The position numbers and the translations under genes are program-made. Below the pieces are notes generated by a model. The model made no database searches and was not told the origin of the DNA. It worked only from the letters and a program-made list of their open reading frames with translations. Source: Hoylesella pleuritidis JCM 14110 (lineage in GTDB: Bacteria > Bacteroidota > Bacteroidia > Bacteroidales > Bacteroidaceae). Taken from it: 64,000 bases of DNA. Each line of letters begins with the position of its first letter. The first letter of the stretch is position 1. Where the stretch lies: positions 23,334 through 87,333 of the forward strand of contig NZ_BAJN01000012.1 of NCBI RefSeq assembly GCF_000613725.1, in the 5' to 3' direction. Shown here piece by piece: positions 1 to 6,850 of the stretch.

Positions 1-151
1 TCCTTATCAGAGAAAATGGCGAAAGTATCTGTCCGATTCTCCTTATTTCGTTTCTGATCGTACGCTGAAAGAGCGTCTCGCTCTTATCATACGCGGGTAT
101 TTCTACTATTTTTGCTTAGGTCCCAGTCCTTATTCCAGGCCTCGCGAATAA
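1..151 (+). CDS. C-terminal end of an unidentified protein (cut by the window edge)
   Basis: An open frame enters from the left edge (first full codon at base 2) and ends at TAA 149-151, giving about 49 residues rich in aromatic and basic amino acids (it contains RGYFYYF). No domain can be recognised from this tail. The codons look coding, and it is followed by a clean gap with a promoter for the next gene. It could be the end of an envelope or polysaccharide gene, but nothing here decides that. Confidence 0.45.
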   Translation, partial: PYQRKWRKYLSDSPYFVSDRTLKERLALIIRGYFYYFCLGPSPYSRPRE

Positions 152-215
152 CAAAAGAGGCTTTGGAAACGAATCTGTGATGATGTTAAAAGCCACATAA
201 ATTCTGTTAACCTGC

Positions 216-245
216 TTGATTCTTGTCAATTTTTTGTTATCTTTG
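216..245 (+). promoter_or_regulatory. Bacteroidota-type promoter for the M23 peptidase gene
   Basis: TTG at 216-218, 19 bases, then TATCTTTG at 238-245. This matches the -33 TTG / -7 TAnnTTTG consensus. Transcription should start near 252, giving a leader of about 90 bases before the ATG at 344. Confidence 0.7.
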
Positions 246-343
246 CCACGTCTTTTGACAATTCATCGAATATTTGTTTGATTCAATGGATTGTTTCGGG
301 AGGTGCCTATTCACCTTTTCCCCGATACAAATTAAACCTATAA

Positions 344-1300
344 ATGTCAGAAATGAGGATAAGAAAGACGATTAAAACCATTGCGGTTACTGCAATATTG
401 GCTCTTACGGCACAGTCGGCGGTCGGCCAGGATCTATTGGCTCGACAGGCGCCTGTGGACAGAAAGATGAGAAGAGTAGACACACTCGCCCTGCAAAGCA
501 TTATTAATCGAGAAACAGCACAATCTCCGGCAGCAGATCTCTACAATGATTGGGATAATCGATATGCCCATCGTGCCACGGAACTTCCTGATTCTTTCCG
601 CATCAATCTGCGGCATTTTCATATGCCGACACCCAGTCGTGTCATAACGTCTAACTTCGGAGCACGTTGGGGGCGAATGCACAAAGGAATCGATATCAAG
701 GTATATGTCGGCGACACTATTCGTTCGGCATTTGCAGGAAAAGTTCGCATCGTACGTTATGAAGCCGGCGGTTATGGCAAATATATCGTCATTCGTCATC
801 CCAACGGACTTGAAACTATTTACGGACATCTCTCTAAACAATTGGTAGAAGAAAATCAAGAGGTGCGCGCGGGAGAAGTAATCGGACTCGGAGGAAACAC
901 TGGACGTAGCACAGGATCGCATCTCCACTTCGAGACAAGACTGTGTGGTGTAGCCTTAAATCCTGCTTTGCTCTTTGATTTTAGGGCTCAAGACATAACA
1001 GCCGATACGTATATGTTCCGCCGGAGTTCGTATGAACGGGAGTCGGCAGAGGCGACTCGTCTTCGTGGTAAGATTGGAAATGGTGGTTACTCACGTGATG
1101 AAGTGACCGGAGAGATAGCTCAGAACAATCATAATTCTGCCTCTTTCAATGGTGAAAAATTGTTCCATAAAGTCGAAGCAGGCGAAACTTTGGCAAGTAT
1201 TGCACGTAAACGTGGTGTAACTATCGATCAACTGTGCAAGCTCAATCATCTAAACCGTAATACACGAGTATCTGCCGGTCGGATGTTAAGGTACTCATAA
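344..1300 (+). CDS. M23 peptidoglycan endopeptidase with C-terminal LysM domain
   Basis: The product is 318 residues. Residues 1-29 are a signal peptide ending AVGQ. Residues about 95-213 form an M23 (lysostaphin/LytM-like) metallopeptidase domain with zinc ligands H113 and D117 (HKGID) and H195 (HLHFE), plus H162 in YGH. Residues about 274-317 form a LysM peptidoglycan-binding module. The family cleaves peptide cross-links in the cell wall, and all catalytic residues are present, so this should be an active exported enzyme for wall growth or daughter-cell separation. A second ATG nine bases downstream (353) would also keep the signal peptide. The gene is single, with its own promoter, and converges on the next gene. 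Confidence 0.9.
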   Translation: MSEMRIRKTIKTIAVTAILALTAQSAVGQDLLARQAPVDRKMRRVDTLALQSIINRETAQSPAADLYNDWDNRYAHRATELPDSFRINLRHFHMPTPSRVITSNFGARWGRMHKGIDIKVYVGDTIRSAFAGKVRIVRYEAGGYGKYIVIRHPNGLETIYGHLSKQLVEENQEVRAGEVIGLGGNTGRSTGSHLHFETRLCGVALNPALLFDFRAQDITADTYMFRRSSYERESAEATRLRGKIGNGGYSRDEVTGEIAQNNHNSASFNGEKLFHKVEAGETLASIARKRGVTIDQLCKLNHLNRNTRVSAGRMLRYS

Positions 1301-1334
1301 ATAAGCAGAACAGACATTTACAATCAATAATAAA

Positions 1335-1366
1335 GCGCCCGCAAAGATGTGAATCTCTGCGGGCGC
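1335..1366. terminator. Shared hairpin terminator between convergent genes
   Basis: A perfect 9-bp GC-rich stem (1335-1343 with 1358-1366) sits between the stop codons of the M23 gene (plus) and the Cys-rich gene (minus). The flank is more T-rich when read on the minus strand. It probably serves both genes. Confidence 0.65.
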
Positions 1367-1393
1367 ATTCGTTATTCGTGTGGAATGGTTGGC

Positions 1394-1726
1394 TTACTTC
1401 TTGTCGGCTTTCTTATCACATTTGGTGCATTCTTTCTTATCGCACTTAACTGCGACTTTACAACAACCCTTTCCGGATTTCTTGTCACACTTTTTGCAGG
1501 CTGCATTTTTCTTGCATTCCTTACCTTTGCAACTATCCTTGCAAGTCTTATCGCACTTTTCTGCCTTTGTGGTTGCACCGGTCTTGCCGTCTACATTCTT
1601 GTGTTTCTTACACTTTTCACACTTCTCTGTCTTGTCACATTTCTTCTTTTCAGTCTTCACGTCTTGTGCATTCGCAAAGCTTATCGCAGCCAACATCAAG
1701 ACTGCACTCATTAATACTTTCTTCAT
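1394..1726 (-). CDS. Small exported Cys/Lys-rich protein
   Basis: The product is 110 residues: a signal peptide (MKKVLMSAVLMLAAISFANAQ) and a mature part of about 89 residues that is nearly all Lys, Cys, Asp, Glu, Thr and Gly. It holds 14 cysteines in repeated CxxC and CxxxC spacings such as CDKTEKCEKCKKH and CKKCDKK. I recognise no named family. The composition suggests metal binding (metallothionein-like) or a disulfide-rich envelope protein; this is inference. A -7 element lies upstream. The long open frame on the opposite strand is a shadow produced by the repetitive codons. Confidence 0.75.
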   Translation of the reverse strand: MKKVLMSAVLMLAAISFANAQDVKTEKKKCDKTEKCEKCKKHKNVDGKTGATTKAEKCDKTCKDSCKGKECKKNAACKKCDKKSGKGCCKVAVKCDKKECTKCDKKADKK

Positions 1727-1758
1727 TTTACCTTATACTTTAAATGATTCAACGGTTG

Positions 1759-1766
1759 CAAAGATA
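1759..1766 (-). promoter_or_regulatory. -7 element for the Cys/Lys-rich protein gene
   Basis: TATCTTTG on the minus strand (plus CAAAGATA). No TTG is seen at the usual distance, so only the -7 half is supported. The start would fall about 25 bases before the ATG at 1726. Confidence 0.45.
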
Positions 1767-1850
1767 ATGAATATTTTGAATGAATGGTAGCTTTTTGGAT
1801 TATTTATTACTTAAAAAGTAACAAATTCGTAATAAATTAGGAGTTTCCCA

Positions 1851-2624
1851 TTACTTCAAAGCAGTGCGAATGACAAACCAAAGGTGCATTGTGAGGGTAC
1901 AAAAAAGGCCATAATGACGAGTCATCAGGTGGAAACGCTCGATAAGTGATGCCCGATGATTCTTCACACTCATTCCTCCCTCCAAATAATTGACTACCAC
2001 TGCGTGTACGTTACGCAGCGGAAGATGACACGCTTCGGCCTCTTTCATTATGCGAATACACCAATCTATGTCGGCCGATAATCGATAATGTAAGTCATAG
2101 GGAGTGTTTTTCGCAAGGTCAGTACGGGCATAAAAGGCCTGATGACATACCAACATTCCTTGCCGAAACGATTTCCACGTAAGCCGTTCGGGCACAGAAT
2201 GCTGACGATGATACAAAAAACGGCCCTCCGAATCCACCACATCCGTGTCGCCGTAAAGTACGCCGGGCAAGATCTCTCCATCTCCGACGCTGCCTGCAAT
2301 GAGGTCGAGTGTGTCGGCAGAAGGCAGCACATCGCCCGCATTCAGGTAGCAAACATAATCGCCCGAAGCCTTGTGCAGACCCTTATTCATCGCATCATAG
2401 AGTCCGTTGTCGGGTTCCGAAGCGATCAAAATATTATGACCTGTTTTTGCTTCATCTGATTTCACCTTATATATATGAGCCATTTCTACCGTGCGATCAC
2501 GCGAAGCACCGTCGATAATCAGGTGTTCCACATAAGGATAAGTCTGAATCAACACGCTGTTTGCTGTTCGTTGGAATACAGCTTCGGCATTGAATGTTAC
2601 TGTAATGATGGTAAATCGGATCAT
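1851..2624 (-). CDS. Family 2 glycosyltransferase
   Basis: The product is 257 residues with a GT-A fold. The N-terminus TIITVTFNAEAVFQRT and the stretch EPDNGLYDAMNKGLHKASGDYVCYLNAGD are typical of the GT2 subgroup near WcaA and colanic-acid transferases, with the last D in the DXD position. It should transfer a sugar from a nucleotide donor at the inner face of the membrane. Its ATG overlaps the stop of the upstream GT4 gene by four bases (ATGA, 2621-2624), so the pair is translationally coupled. Acceptor and sugar are unknown. Confidence 0.85.
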   Translation of the reverse strand: MIRFTIITVTFNAEAVFQRTANSVLIQTYPYVEHLIIDGASRDRTVEMAHIYKVKSDEAKTGHNILIASEPDNGLYDAMNKGLHKASGDYVCYLNAGDVLPSADTLDLIAGSVGDGEILPGVLYGDTDVVDSEGRFLYHRQHSVPERLTWKSFRQGMLVCHQAFYARTDLAKNTPYDLHYRLSADIDWCIRIMKEAEACHLPLRNVHAVVVNYLEGGMSVKNHRASLIERFHLMTRHYGLFCTLTMHLWFVIRTALK

Positions 2625-3895
2625 AAATGGAACTCTTTGATGGCCAAAGCCTGATTATACACCTCTATATAACGCTGTGACACGTAGGTTTGAGAATACT
2701 TCGACTGCACTTTTTGTACTGCATTGCGTCGCAATTCATCGTGATCGGCTTCGTGCAAAACCCAAAACAAGCCTGCCGCAAAGTCTGATGCGTCTTTAAA
2801 TTCGGCCACATAGCCATTCATCTTATGGTCGATCATCTCGGGAATTCCGCCTACACGGAATCCGACACACGGCACGCCGCACGCCATTGACTCCATAATG
2901 GTATTCGGAAGATTGTCTTCCAATGATGGAAGAACGAAAACATTGGCCGAATTATAAATATCCACGAGTCGCTTTTCATCTGAAATGTAGCCCAAAGAAT
3001 ACACTGGCAACGGCAGATTGTCGGTAATTGCCTCTGAGTGTCCGCCCAAAATGGCCACGCCTAAATGGTCTTTCAGCTCCGGGCGAGCCTCTATGAGTTT
3101 GCCGACAGCTTCGATCAAGAAATCGATACCTTTGCGTTTGTCCGTTACTCGTTGTGAGACAAATAATATCAGCTGCTTATCCGTGATAAGTCCGGCCCTT
3201 TGTCGCGCTTCCTTTTGACTTTTCGGACAAAACATTCGCGTATCAATCGGATTCGGAATCGTCACCACCTCCTGGCCCCGAAGCAGTGCGCTCTGGCGCG
3301 CTTGTCGGCCAAGCCACTCGCTGCAAGTGACATAATAGATGTTGCGGTTGTGTAAAACGCGTTGCTTCCGGTGCCAAATCTTGTTGGATAGGTCGGTCTT
3401 CGAGCCGCCGCCGGGCAACAATGGGCACTCGTGACACGTGGTCTTGAACTTCGGACAACCGTGTGTGTAATGGCAGATAGCCGTAGCCGGCCACGCGTCG
3501 TGCATCGTCCAAACTACCGGTTTGCCTATATCTAAAATCTTGCGAATGCCGTTCAGTGAGAGCATTCCTTGGTTGATCCATGCTAAATGAATGACATCTG
3601 CCTCTTTAAATTCGGGTAATGACGTGATGTCCGAGCCCGAATTGGCGATGTCTATTTCGAAAAGATGATCGCGAGAGAAGTGCAATTGCCGAAAGATACA
3701 CCATCGTTCCCATAGAAAATGCCATCTGAACATCGGTGAACGAGGCAATGCCGCCACCGTGATATGATCGGTTTGCTTGTCCCGAACCAGCATTTTGGCT
3801 TTCACGCCGTTATTGTTCAGTGCATCCATCAGCCGATTGGAAGCTACTGCTGCACCGCCCGTCTGCTCGCTGGTATTCACTATCAATACACGCAT
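2621..3895 (-). CDS. Family 4 glycosyltransferase (GT-B)
   Basis: The product is 424 residues from the ATG at 3895 (MRVLIVNTSEQTGGAA). A longer frame opens at 3997, but that start lies upstream of the promoter at 3921-3950 and is excluded. The GT-B features are the N-terminal glycine-rich start, an HDAWP segment with a cysteine-rich insert (CHYTHGCPKFKTTCHECP), and the C-terminal PSLEDNLPNTIMESMACGVP followed by GGIPE, the EX7E nucleotide-sugar site. It forms a two-gene unit with the following GT2 gene and probably builds a cell-surface glycan. Donor is unknown. Confidence 0.85.
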   Translation of the reverse strand: MRVLIVNTSEQTGGAAVASNRLMDALNNNGVKAKMLVRDKQTDHITVAALPRSPMFRWHFLWERWCIFRQLHFSRDHLFEIDIANSGSDITSLPEFKEADVIHLAWINQGMLSLNGIRKILDIGKPVVWTMHDAWPATAICHYTHGCPKFKTTCHECPLLPGGGSKTDLSNKIWHRKQRVLHNRNIYYVTCSEWLGRQARQSALLRGQEVVTIPNPIDTRMFCPKSQKEARQRAGLITDKQLILFVSQRVTDKRKGIDFLIEAVGKLIEARPELKDHLGVAILGGHSEAITDNLPLPVYSLGYISDEKRLVDIYNSANVFVLPSLEDNLPNTIMESMACGVPCVGFRVGGIPEMIDHKMNGYVAEFKDASDFAAGLFWVLHEADHDELRRNAVQKVQSKYSQTYVSQRYIEVYNQALAIKEFHL

Positions 3896-3920
3896 TGCTA
3901 TCTTGTTCTTAATCCGAATA

Positions 3921-3950
3921 CAAAGATAATACTTACCGATGTATTTGCAA
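3921..3950 (-). promoter_or_regulatory. Promoter of the GT4-GT2 pair
   Basis: On the minus strand TTG (plus CAA 3948-3950), 19 bases, TATCTTTG (plus CAAAGATA 3921-3928). The expected start near 3914 leaves about 19 bases before the ATG at 3895 and fixes that start codon. Confidence 0.75.
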
Positions 3951-4053
3951 AGAAAACCGATTGAAATGCCTTTATTTTCCATTGTGTACGTACACAACTC
4001 ATTGATTTATGTCAATAAAAGTGCATTTTACTGTAAAATGAAAGGCAAAAGTA

Positions 4054-4084
4054 TTGTGCGCGTGCAAAATTCAGCGTACCTTTG
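4054..4084 (+). promoter_or_regulatory. Promoter of the orphan transcription unit 4091-4280
   Basis: TTG at 4054-4056, 20 bases, TACCTTTG at 4077-4084. No coding frame follows it before the strong terminator at 4244-4280. Confidence 0.65.
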
Positions 4085-4090
4085 CATCGT

Positions 4091-4280
4091 CAAAAGGTTA
4101 ATAGATTGTTTAGGTTAGTAGTAATAGATTTAGGTTTTTAGTTATTAGGTTTAAGGTAGATTTTACAGATTGTTTAACGGGTAACAATGAAGGCCGTGAG
4201 GTTTTCATTTCGTTCGAAAAAGATTTAAGTTAAACATAAGGGGTGCGCCGCAGTTCGTTGAGAATTGCGGCGCATCTTTT
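4091..4280 (+). ncRNA. Candidate small RNA, about 190 nt
   Basis: The unit runs from the expected start after a good promoter (4077-4084) to a 13-bp hairpin followed by TCTTTT, with no coding frame inside. The 5' half repeats short TAGGTT motifs in an A/T- and purine-rich context (4111-4160); the 3' half contains GGGTAACAATGAAGGCCGTGAGG. I could not match it with certainty to a named RNA. A 6S-like, Bacteroidales-1-like or antisense role are all possible. The promoter-terminator architecture is the evidence. Confidence 0.5.
4244..4280 (+). terminator. Intrinsic terminator of the candidate small RNA
   Basis: A 13-bp stem (4244-4256 with 4262-4274, one G-T pair) with the 5-nt loop GTTGA, followed directly by TCTTTT. 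Confidence 0.8.
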
Positions 4281-4332
4281 ATATACTCAAAGAGAGTTAA
4301 ATGGAAGAATAAAAGGGTATGAGTAAAGAATG

Positions 4333-4456
4333 GCCTCACTCTCTAACCTCTCTTCAAAAGGAGAGGGAGCAAGTTGCTTTAATATCGCTCATATAATATT
4401 TAATAGCTATTGTATAATTCTCCTCTCTCTAAAAAGAGAGGGGTTGGGGGTGAGGC
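4333..4456. repeat. Inverted-repeat intergenic element (GCCTCAC ends)
   Basis: The element starts GCCTCACTCTCTAACCTCTC and ends with the near-complement GAGGGGTTGGGGGTGAGGC. Each end also carries its own small hairpin of CTCTC/GAGAG type, and an AT-rich centre lies between them. It has no coding capacity. Elements of this type are common between genes in Bacteroidota genomes; whether this one is a MITE or a folded RNA tail is not resolved. Confidence 0.5.
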
Positions 4457-4483
4457 TCCTGTCTCTTTGTTGTGTTTTCCTTT

Positions 4484-4594
4484 GCATTTAACTGTTAATT
4501 ACCTTGCAACTAACGGTTAAACGGCGTGCGATTAACCGTTAATCGCACGCCGTTTAACGGCTTTTCATCGTGTATTTAACTGTTAGTTGTTTTG
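4484..4594. repeat. Palindromic repeat, TTAACGGTTAA family (three units)
   Basis: Three copies of a CAACTAAC(A/G)GTTAAA-type core in alternating orientation. The middle one forms a perfect 20-bp stem (4516-4535 with 4539-4558) with a CCG loop. The leftmost lies near 4484-4500. The rightmost overlaps the stop codon of the nuclease gene. The same core occurs at 14213-14287, 36652-36690 and inside a gene at 50018-50066. The large hairpin probably also ends transcription of the minus-strand operon. Confidence 0.7.
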
Positions 4595-5662
4595 CGAGCG
4601 ATGATTTTTTATGTGCCGAACAGACTGATGAGGCGTTTTGATACGCCACGCATTGATATTTAACCGGCTTTCGATCTCATCCTCGATGTCATCCGGAAGA
4701 TTGCAGAAGAAGTCAATACCGGTGCGTCGTTCCAGCTCGTCTATGCTGATGGCATATTGTGAAAAGTCGCCCGAATGTTTCTTTTCATCGTGTAAAGTCC
4801 ATAGTCCGATGGCCTGATAGTGGCCGTCTTTCTTGCACAATATAGCCATATAAAAGTATTTCGGGATAAGTAACCCCGAGCGCGTTGTACCTGAAATCTG
4901 GTCGTCTCGGTCTATCGTGGCGGCCTTGACGACAAAAAGCGTGTCGCGAAAAGCCGTGTTATTCCACGCGCGTACCTGTGTTTCGAGTCGCTTCCAGACG
5001 CCGGCATTGTGGCGTTGGTACTGCGGTTGCATATTGCTTAGATAGAAAGTTTGTTGGTTCTGAACCTTAGAACAGCGTCGATCTGCTGCCGGACAGAGAT
5101 GTCCTCGTGAAAAACCGGAACCTACATACTGGCTGAGAACAGTACGATAGGCAGTCGGAATGTCTTCATCTTCTCTGAAAGTATTGTTTCGTTTCTCGTT
5201 ATCACAGGTGTTTCCGTCATACATTTGATAGCACGTCCAGCGATTGGATTTCTTTGAACAGTCCCATTCAAGGCTGTAAGTATTGCCGTATTCAGGTGTG
5301 GAATGCTTGATAAGAAGATTCATTTCGCCCTCTTTTCGATGTGGAAATTCCAATTGTGAGGCTTGCGGATCGGTGTTCCGATTTCGGTTTACGGCTCTAT
5401 TGGATGGGCTGTTCGGAACGGATGAGTTCGCGATATAGACGATGCTGTCTATCCGATGATTGAGAATAGTATGTCGGGTATTGTCTGTATAACGAATCTG
5501 TGTCAGCGAATCGCCGAGATACGTGATTCTTTTCAGTCGGTCGAGTACTACATCATAGGTTGCCTGCCGATGCAGATAATAACGCAGGATGCCGCTTGCA
5601 GTTTGGCTGATAGCCGCGAGTGAGATGGTGAGCGACAAGAAAATGATCGATAGTTTTTTCAT
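4583..5662 (-). CDS. Secreted DNA/RNA non-specific endonuclease (NUC1 family)
   Basis: The product is 359 residues with a signal peptide (cleavage near residue 20) and a spacer to about residue 110. The nuclease core has SRGHLCPAADR (residues 185-195, general base H188), N210 in the SNMQPQ segment and N219 near the VWKRLE helix. The family's usual DRGH begins with Asp; here it is Ser185, a variant I believe also occurs in other Bacteroidota members. It should degrade extracellular nucleic acids, for scavenging or for escape from DNA traps. It is the last gene of the purL-transporter operon, 38 bases after the transporter gene, and its stop codon overlaps a palindromic repeat. Confidence 0.85.
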   Translation of the reverse strand: MKKLSIIFLSLTISLAAISQTASGILRYYLHRQATYDVVLDRLKRITYLGDSLTQIRYTDNTRHTILNHRIDSIVYIANSSVPNSPSNRAVNRNRNTDPQASQLEFPHRKEGEMNLLIKHSTPEYGNTYSLEWDCSKKSNRWTCYQMYDGNTCDNEKRNNTFREDEDIPTAYRTVLSQYVGSGFSRGHLCPAADRRCSKVQNQQTFYLSNMQPQYQRHNAGVWKRLETQVRAWNNTAFRDTLFVVKAATIDRDDQISGTTRSGLLIPKYFYMAILCKKDGHYQAIGLWTLHDEKKHSGDFSQYAISIDELERRTGIDFFCNLPDDIEDEIESRLNINAWRIKTPHQSVRHIKNHRSQNN

Positions 5663-5700
5663 AAATCAGATGGATTGGATGACTGATAGATTGCCGATTC

Positions 5701-6273
5701 TTAATACAAAAGCAGAAGACCGGCTACGGCTGCATAACCGATCATCCGTATAGGATTGATTCGTATTATCTTTGTGCCGACGAAAGTGGCGATGAACAGC
5801 CCTATGCTTATGCAGAACTGCCACGGGTGATCGGGGCTGCTGAAGTTTTCGGGAGTCATCAATAGCAGCGCAGCAGCAGCAAGCAGGCCTACGACTGCGG
5901 GTCTGAGACCGGCAAAAATGTTTTGAACCGGCGCCGTGTTCATATATTTCATAAACATTTTACTGATGAGTATCATCATAATTAACGACGGAAGCACCAA
6001 TGCAAACGTTGCGACGGCACTGCCGAGAGCAGCCATCGCATTGCCGTAACCGGCATTATGGACTGCCGTGTAACCGCAATATGTGGCCGAATTGATGCCG
6101 ATCGGTCCCGGCGTTATCTGTGAAACGGCTACGATATTGGTAAATTCGGCGGCCGAAAGCCAATGGTGATGTGCTACCGTTTCGGCTTGAATGAGCGATA
6201 ACATACCGTAACCGCCGCCGAATCCGAATAATCCTATCTCGAAGAAAGTGATGAACAAATAGATGAAAAGCAT
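5701..6273 (-). CDS. Chromate-transporter family protein, half-size (second CHR domain)
   Basis: The product is 190 residues with about six membrane segments. The CHR signature is clear: FFEIGLFGFGGGYGMLSLIQ at the N-terminus and VSQITPGPIGIN after it. It pairs with the next half-size protein (6299-6850) as the short-chain ChrA arrangement, where two single-domain proteins form one transporter. Members export chromate in some bacteria, but many have unknown substrates, so resistance is not proven. It sits 25 bases after its partner in the purL operon. Confidence 0.85.
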   Translation of the reverse strand: MLFIYLFITFFEIGLFGFGGGYGMLSLIQAETVAHHHWLSAAEFTNIVAVSQITPGPIGINSATYCGYTAVHNAGYGNAMAALGSAVATFALVLPSLIMMILISKMFMKYMNTAPVQNIFAGLRPAVVGLLAAAALLLMTPENFSSPDHPWQFCISIGLFIATFVGTKIIRINPIRMIGYAAVAGLLLLY

Positions 6274-6298
6274 ATTTTGAGTTTATGAGTTGTTGCAT

Positions 6299-6850
6299 TC
6301 AGGTTTCTTTTAAGAACTTCCCGTAAAGATAACCGCCTATTCCTGCGATGATGATTACGTACACGGGATTAACGCCCAAGAGCCAAATTGCAAGGGCAGA
6401 GACCAACGGAATCCAACAATTTGTTAGCGAAATATTCGTACTTTTAGCTAAACTGAACGTGGGAGCGGCAATCAATGCCACGACGGCCGGACGTATGCCG
6501 CGAAACATTGCAGCTACAATCGTATTGTTTTCAAATTGCTTGAAGAACATAGCTATCAGCAGAATGAGCAGGAACGAGGGTAAGGTTGTGGCTAAACTCG
6601 TGCACAATGCACCTCGGAGTCGGCGCAGTTTGTAGCCGATAAAGATGCTCATATTGATGGCGAAAACGCCCGGACAGCTCTGGGCAACGGCAATTAGATC
6701 GATGAAATCTTGTTTTTCGAGCCATTTGTATCTATCAACGACTTCGGCTTCGATAATGGGGATCATCGCATAACCGCCTCCAAGGGTGAATGCTCCTATT
6801 TTAAAGAAAGTCTTGAAGCTGTCCCAATAGAATCTGTTCGTGTTGCTCAT
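6299..6850 (-). CDS. Chromate-transporter family protein, half-size (first CHR domain)
   Basis: The product is 183 residues from the ATG at 6850, which overlaps the stop of purL (ATGA, 6847-6850). A longer frame opening at 6898 would run into purL and is not needed. The signature FFKIGAFTLGGGYAMIPIIE and VAQSCPGVFAIN mark the CHR domain, with about six membrane segments. It differs clearly from its neighbour, as expected for a two-subunit transporter with the two halves in opposite orientation. The coupling to purL implies shared transcription. Confidence 0.85.
   Translation of the reverse strand: MSNTNRFYWDSFKTFFKIGAFTLGGGYAMIPIIEAEVVDRYKWLEKQDFIDLIAVAQSCPGVFAINMSIFIGYKLRRLRGALCTSLATTLPSFLLILLIAMFFKQFENNTIVAAMFRGIRPAVVALIAAPTFSLAKSTNISLTNCWIPLVSALAIWLLGVNPVYVIIIAGIGGYLYGKFLKET

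Noticed and set aside
1349..1714. Open frame of 121 codons on the plus strand, rich in Leu, Phe and Cys
   Set aside because: It is the exact complement of the Lys/Cys-rich exported protein gene, whose AAA/AAG/TGC/TGT codons read as TTT/CTT/GCA/ACA on the other strand. It has no promoter or signal logic.
2621..3997. Longer N-terminus of the GT4 protein starting at 3997
   Set aside because: The promoter at 3921-3950 and the expected start near 3914 lie inside the extension, so it cannot be translated from that transcript.
4091..4280. Naming the orphan unit as 6S RNA
   Set aside because: Size fits, but I could not see the long near-perfect stem with a central bubble that defines 6S RNA, so only a candidate small RNA is reported.
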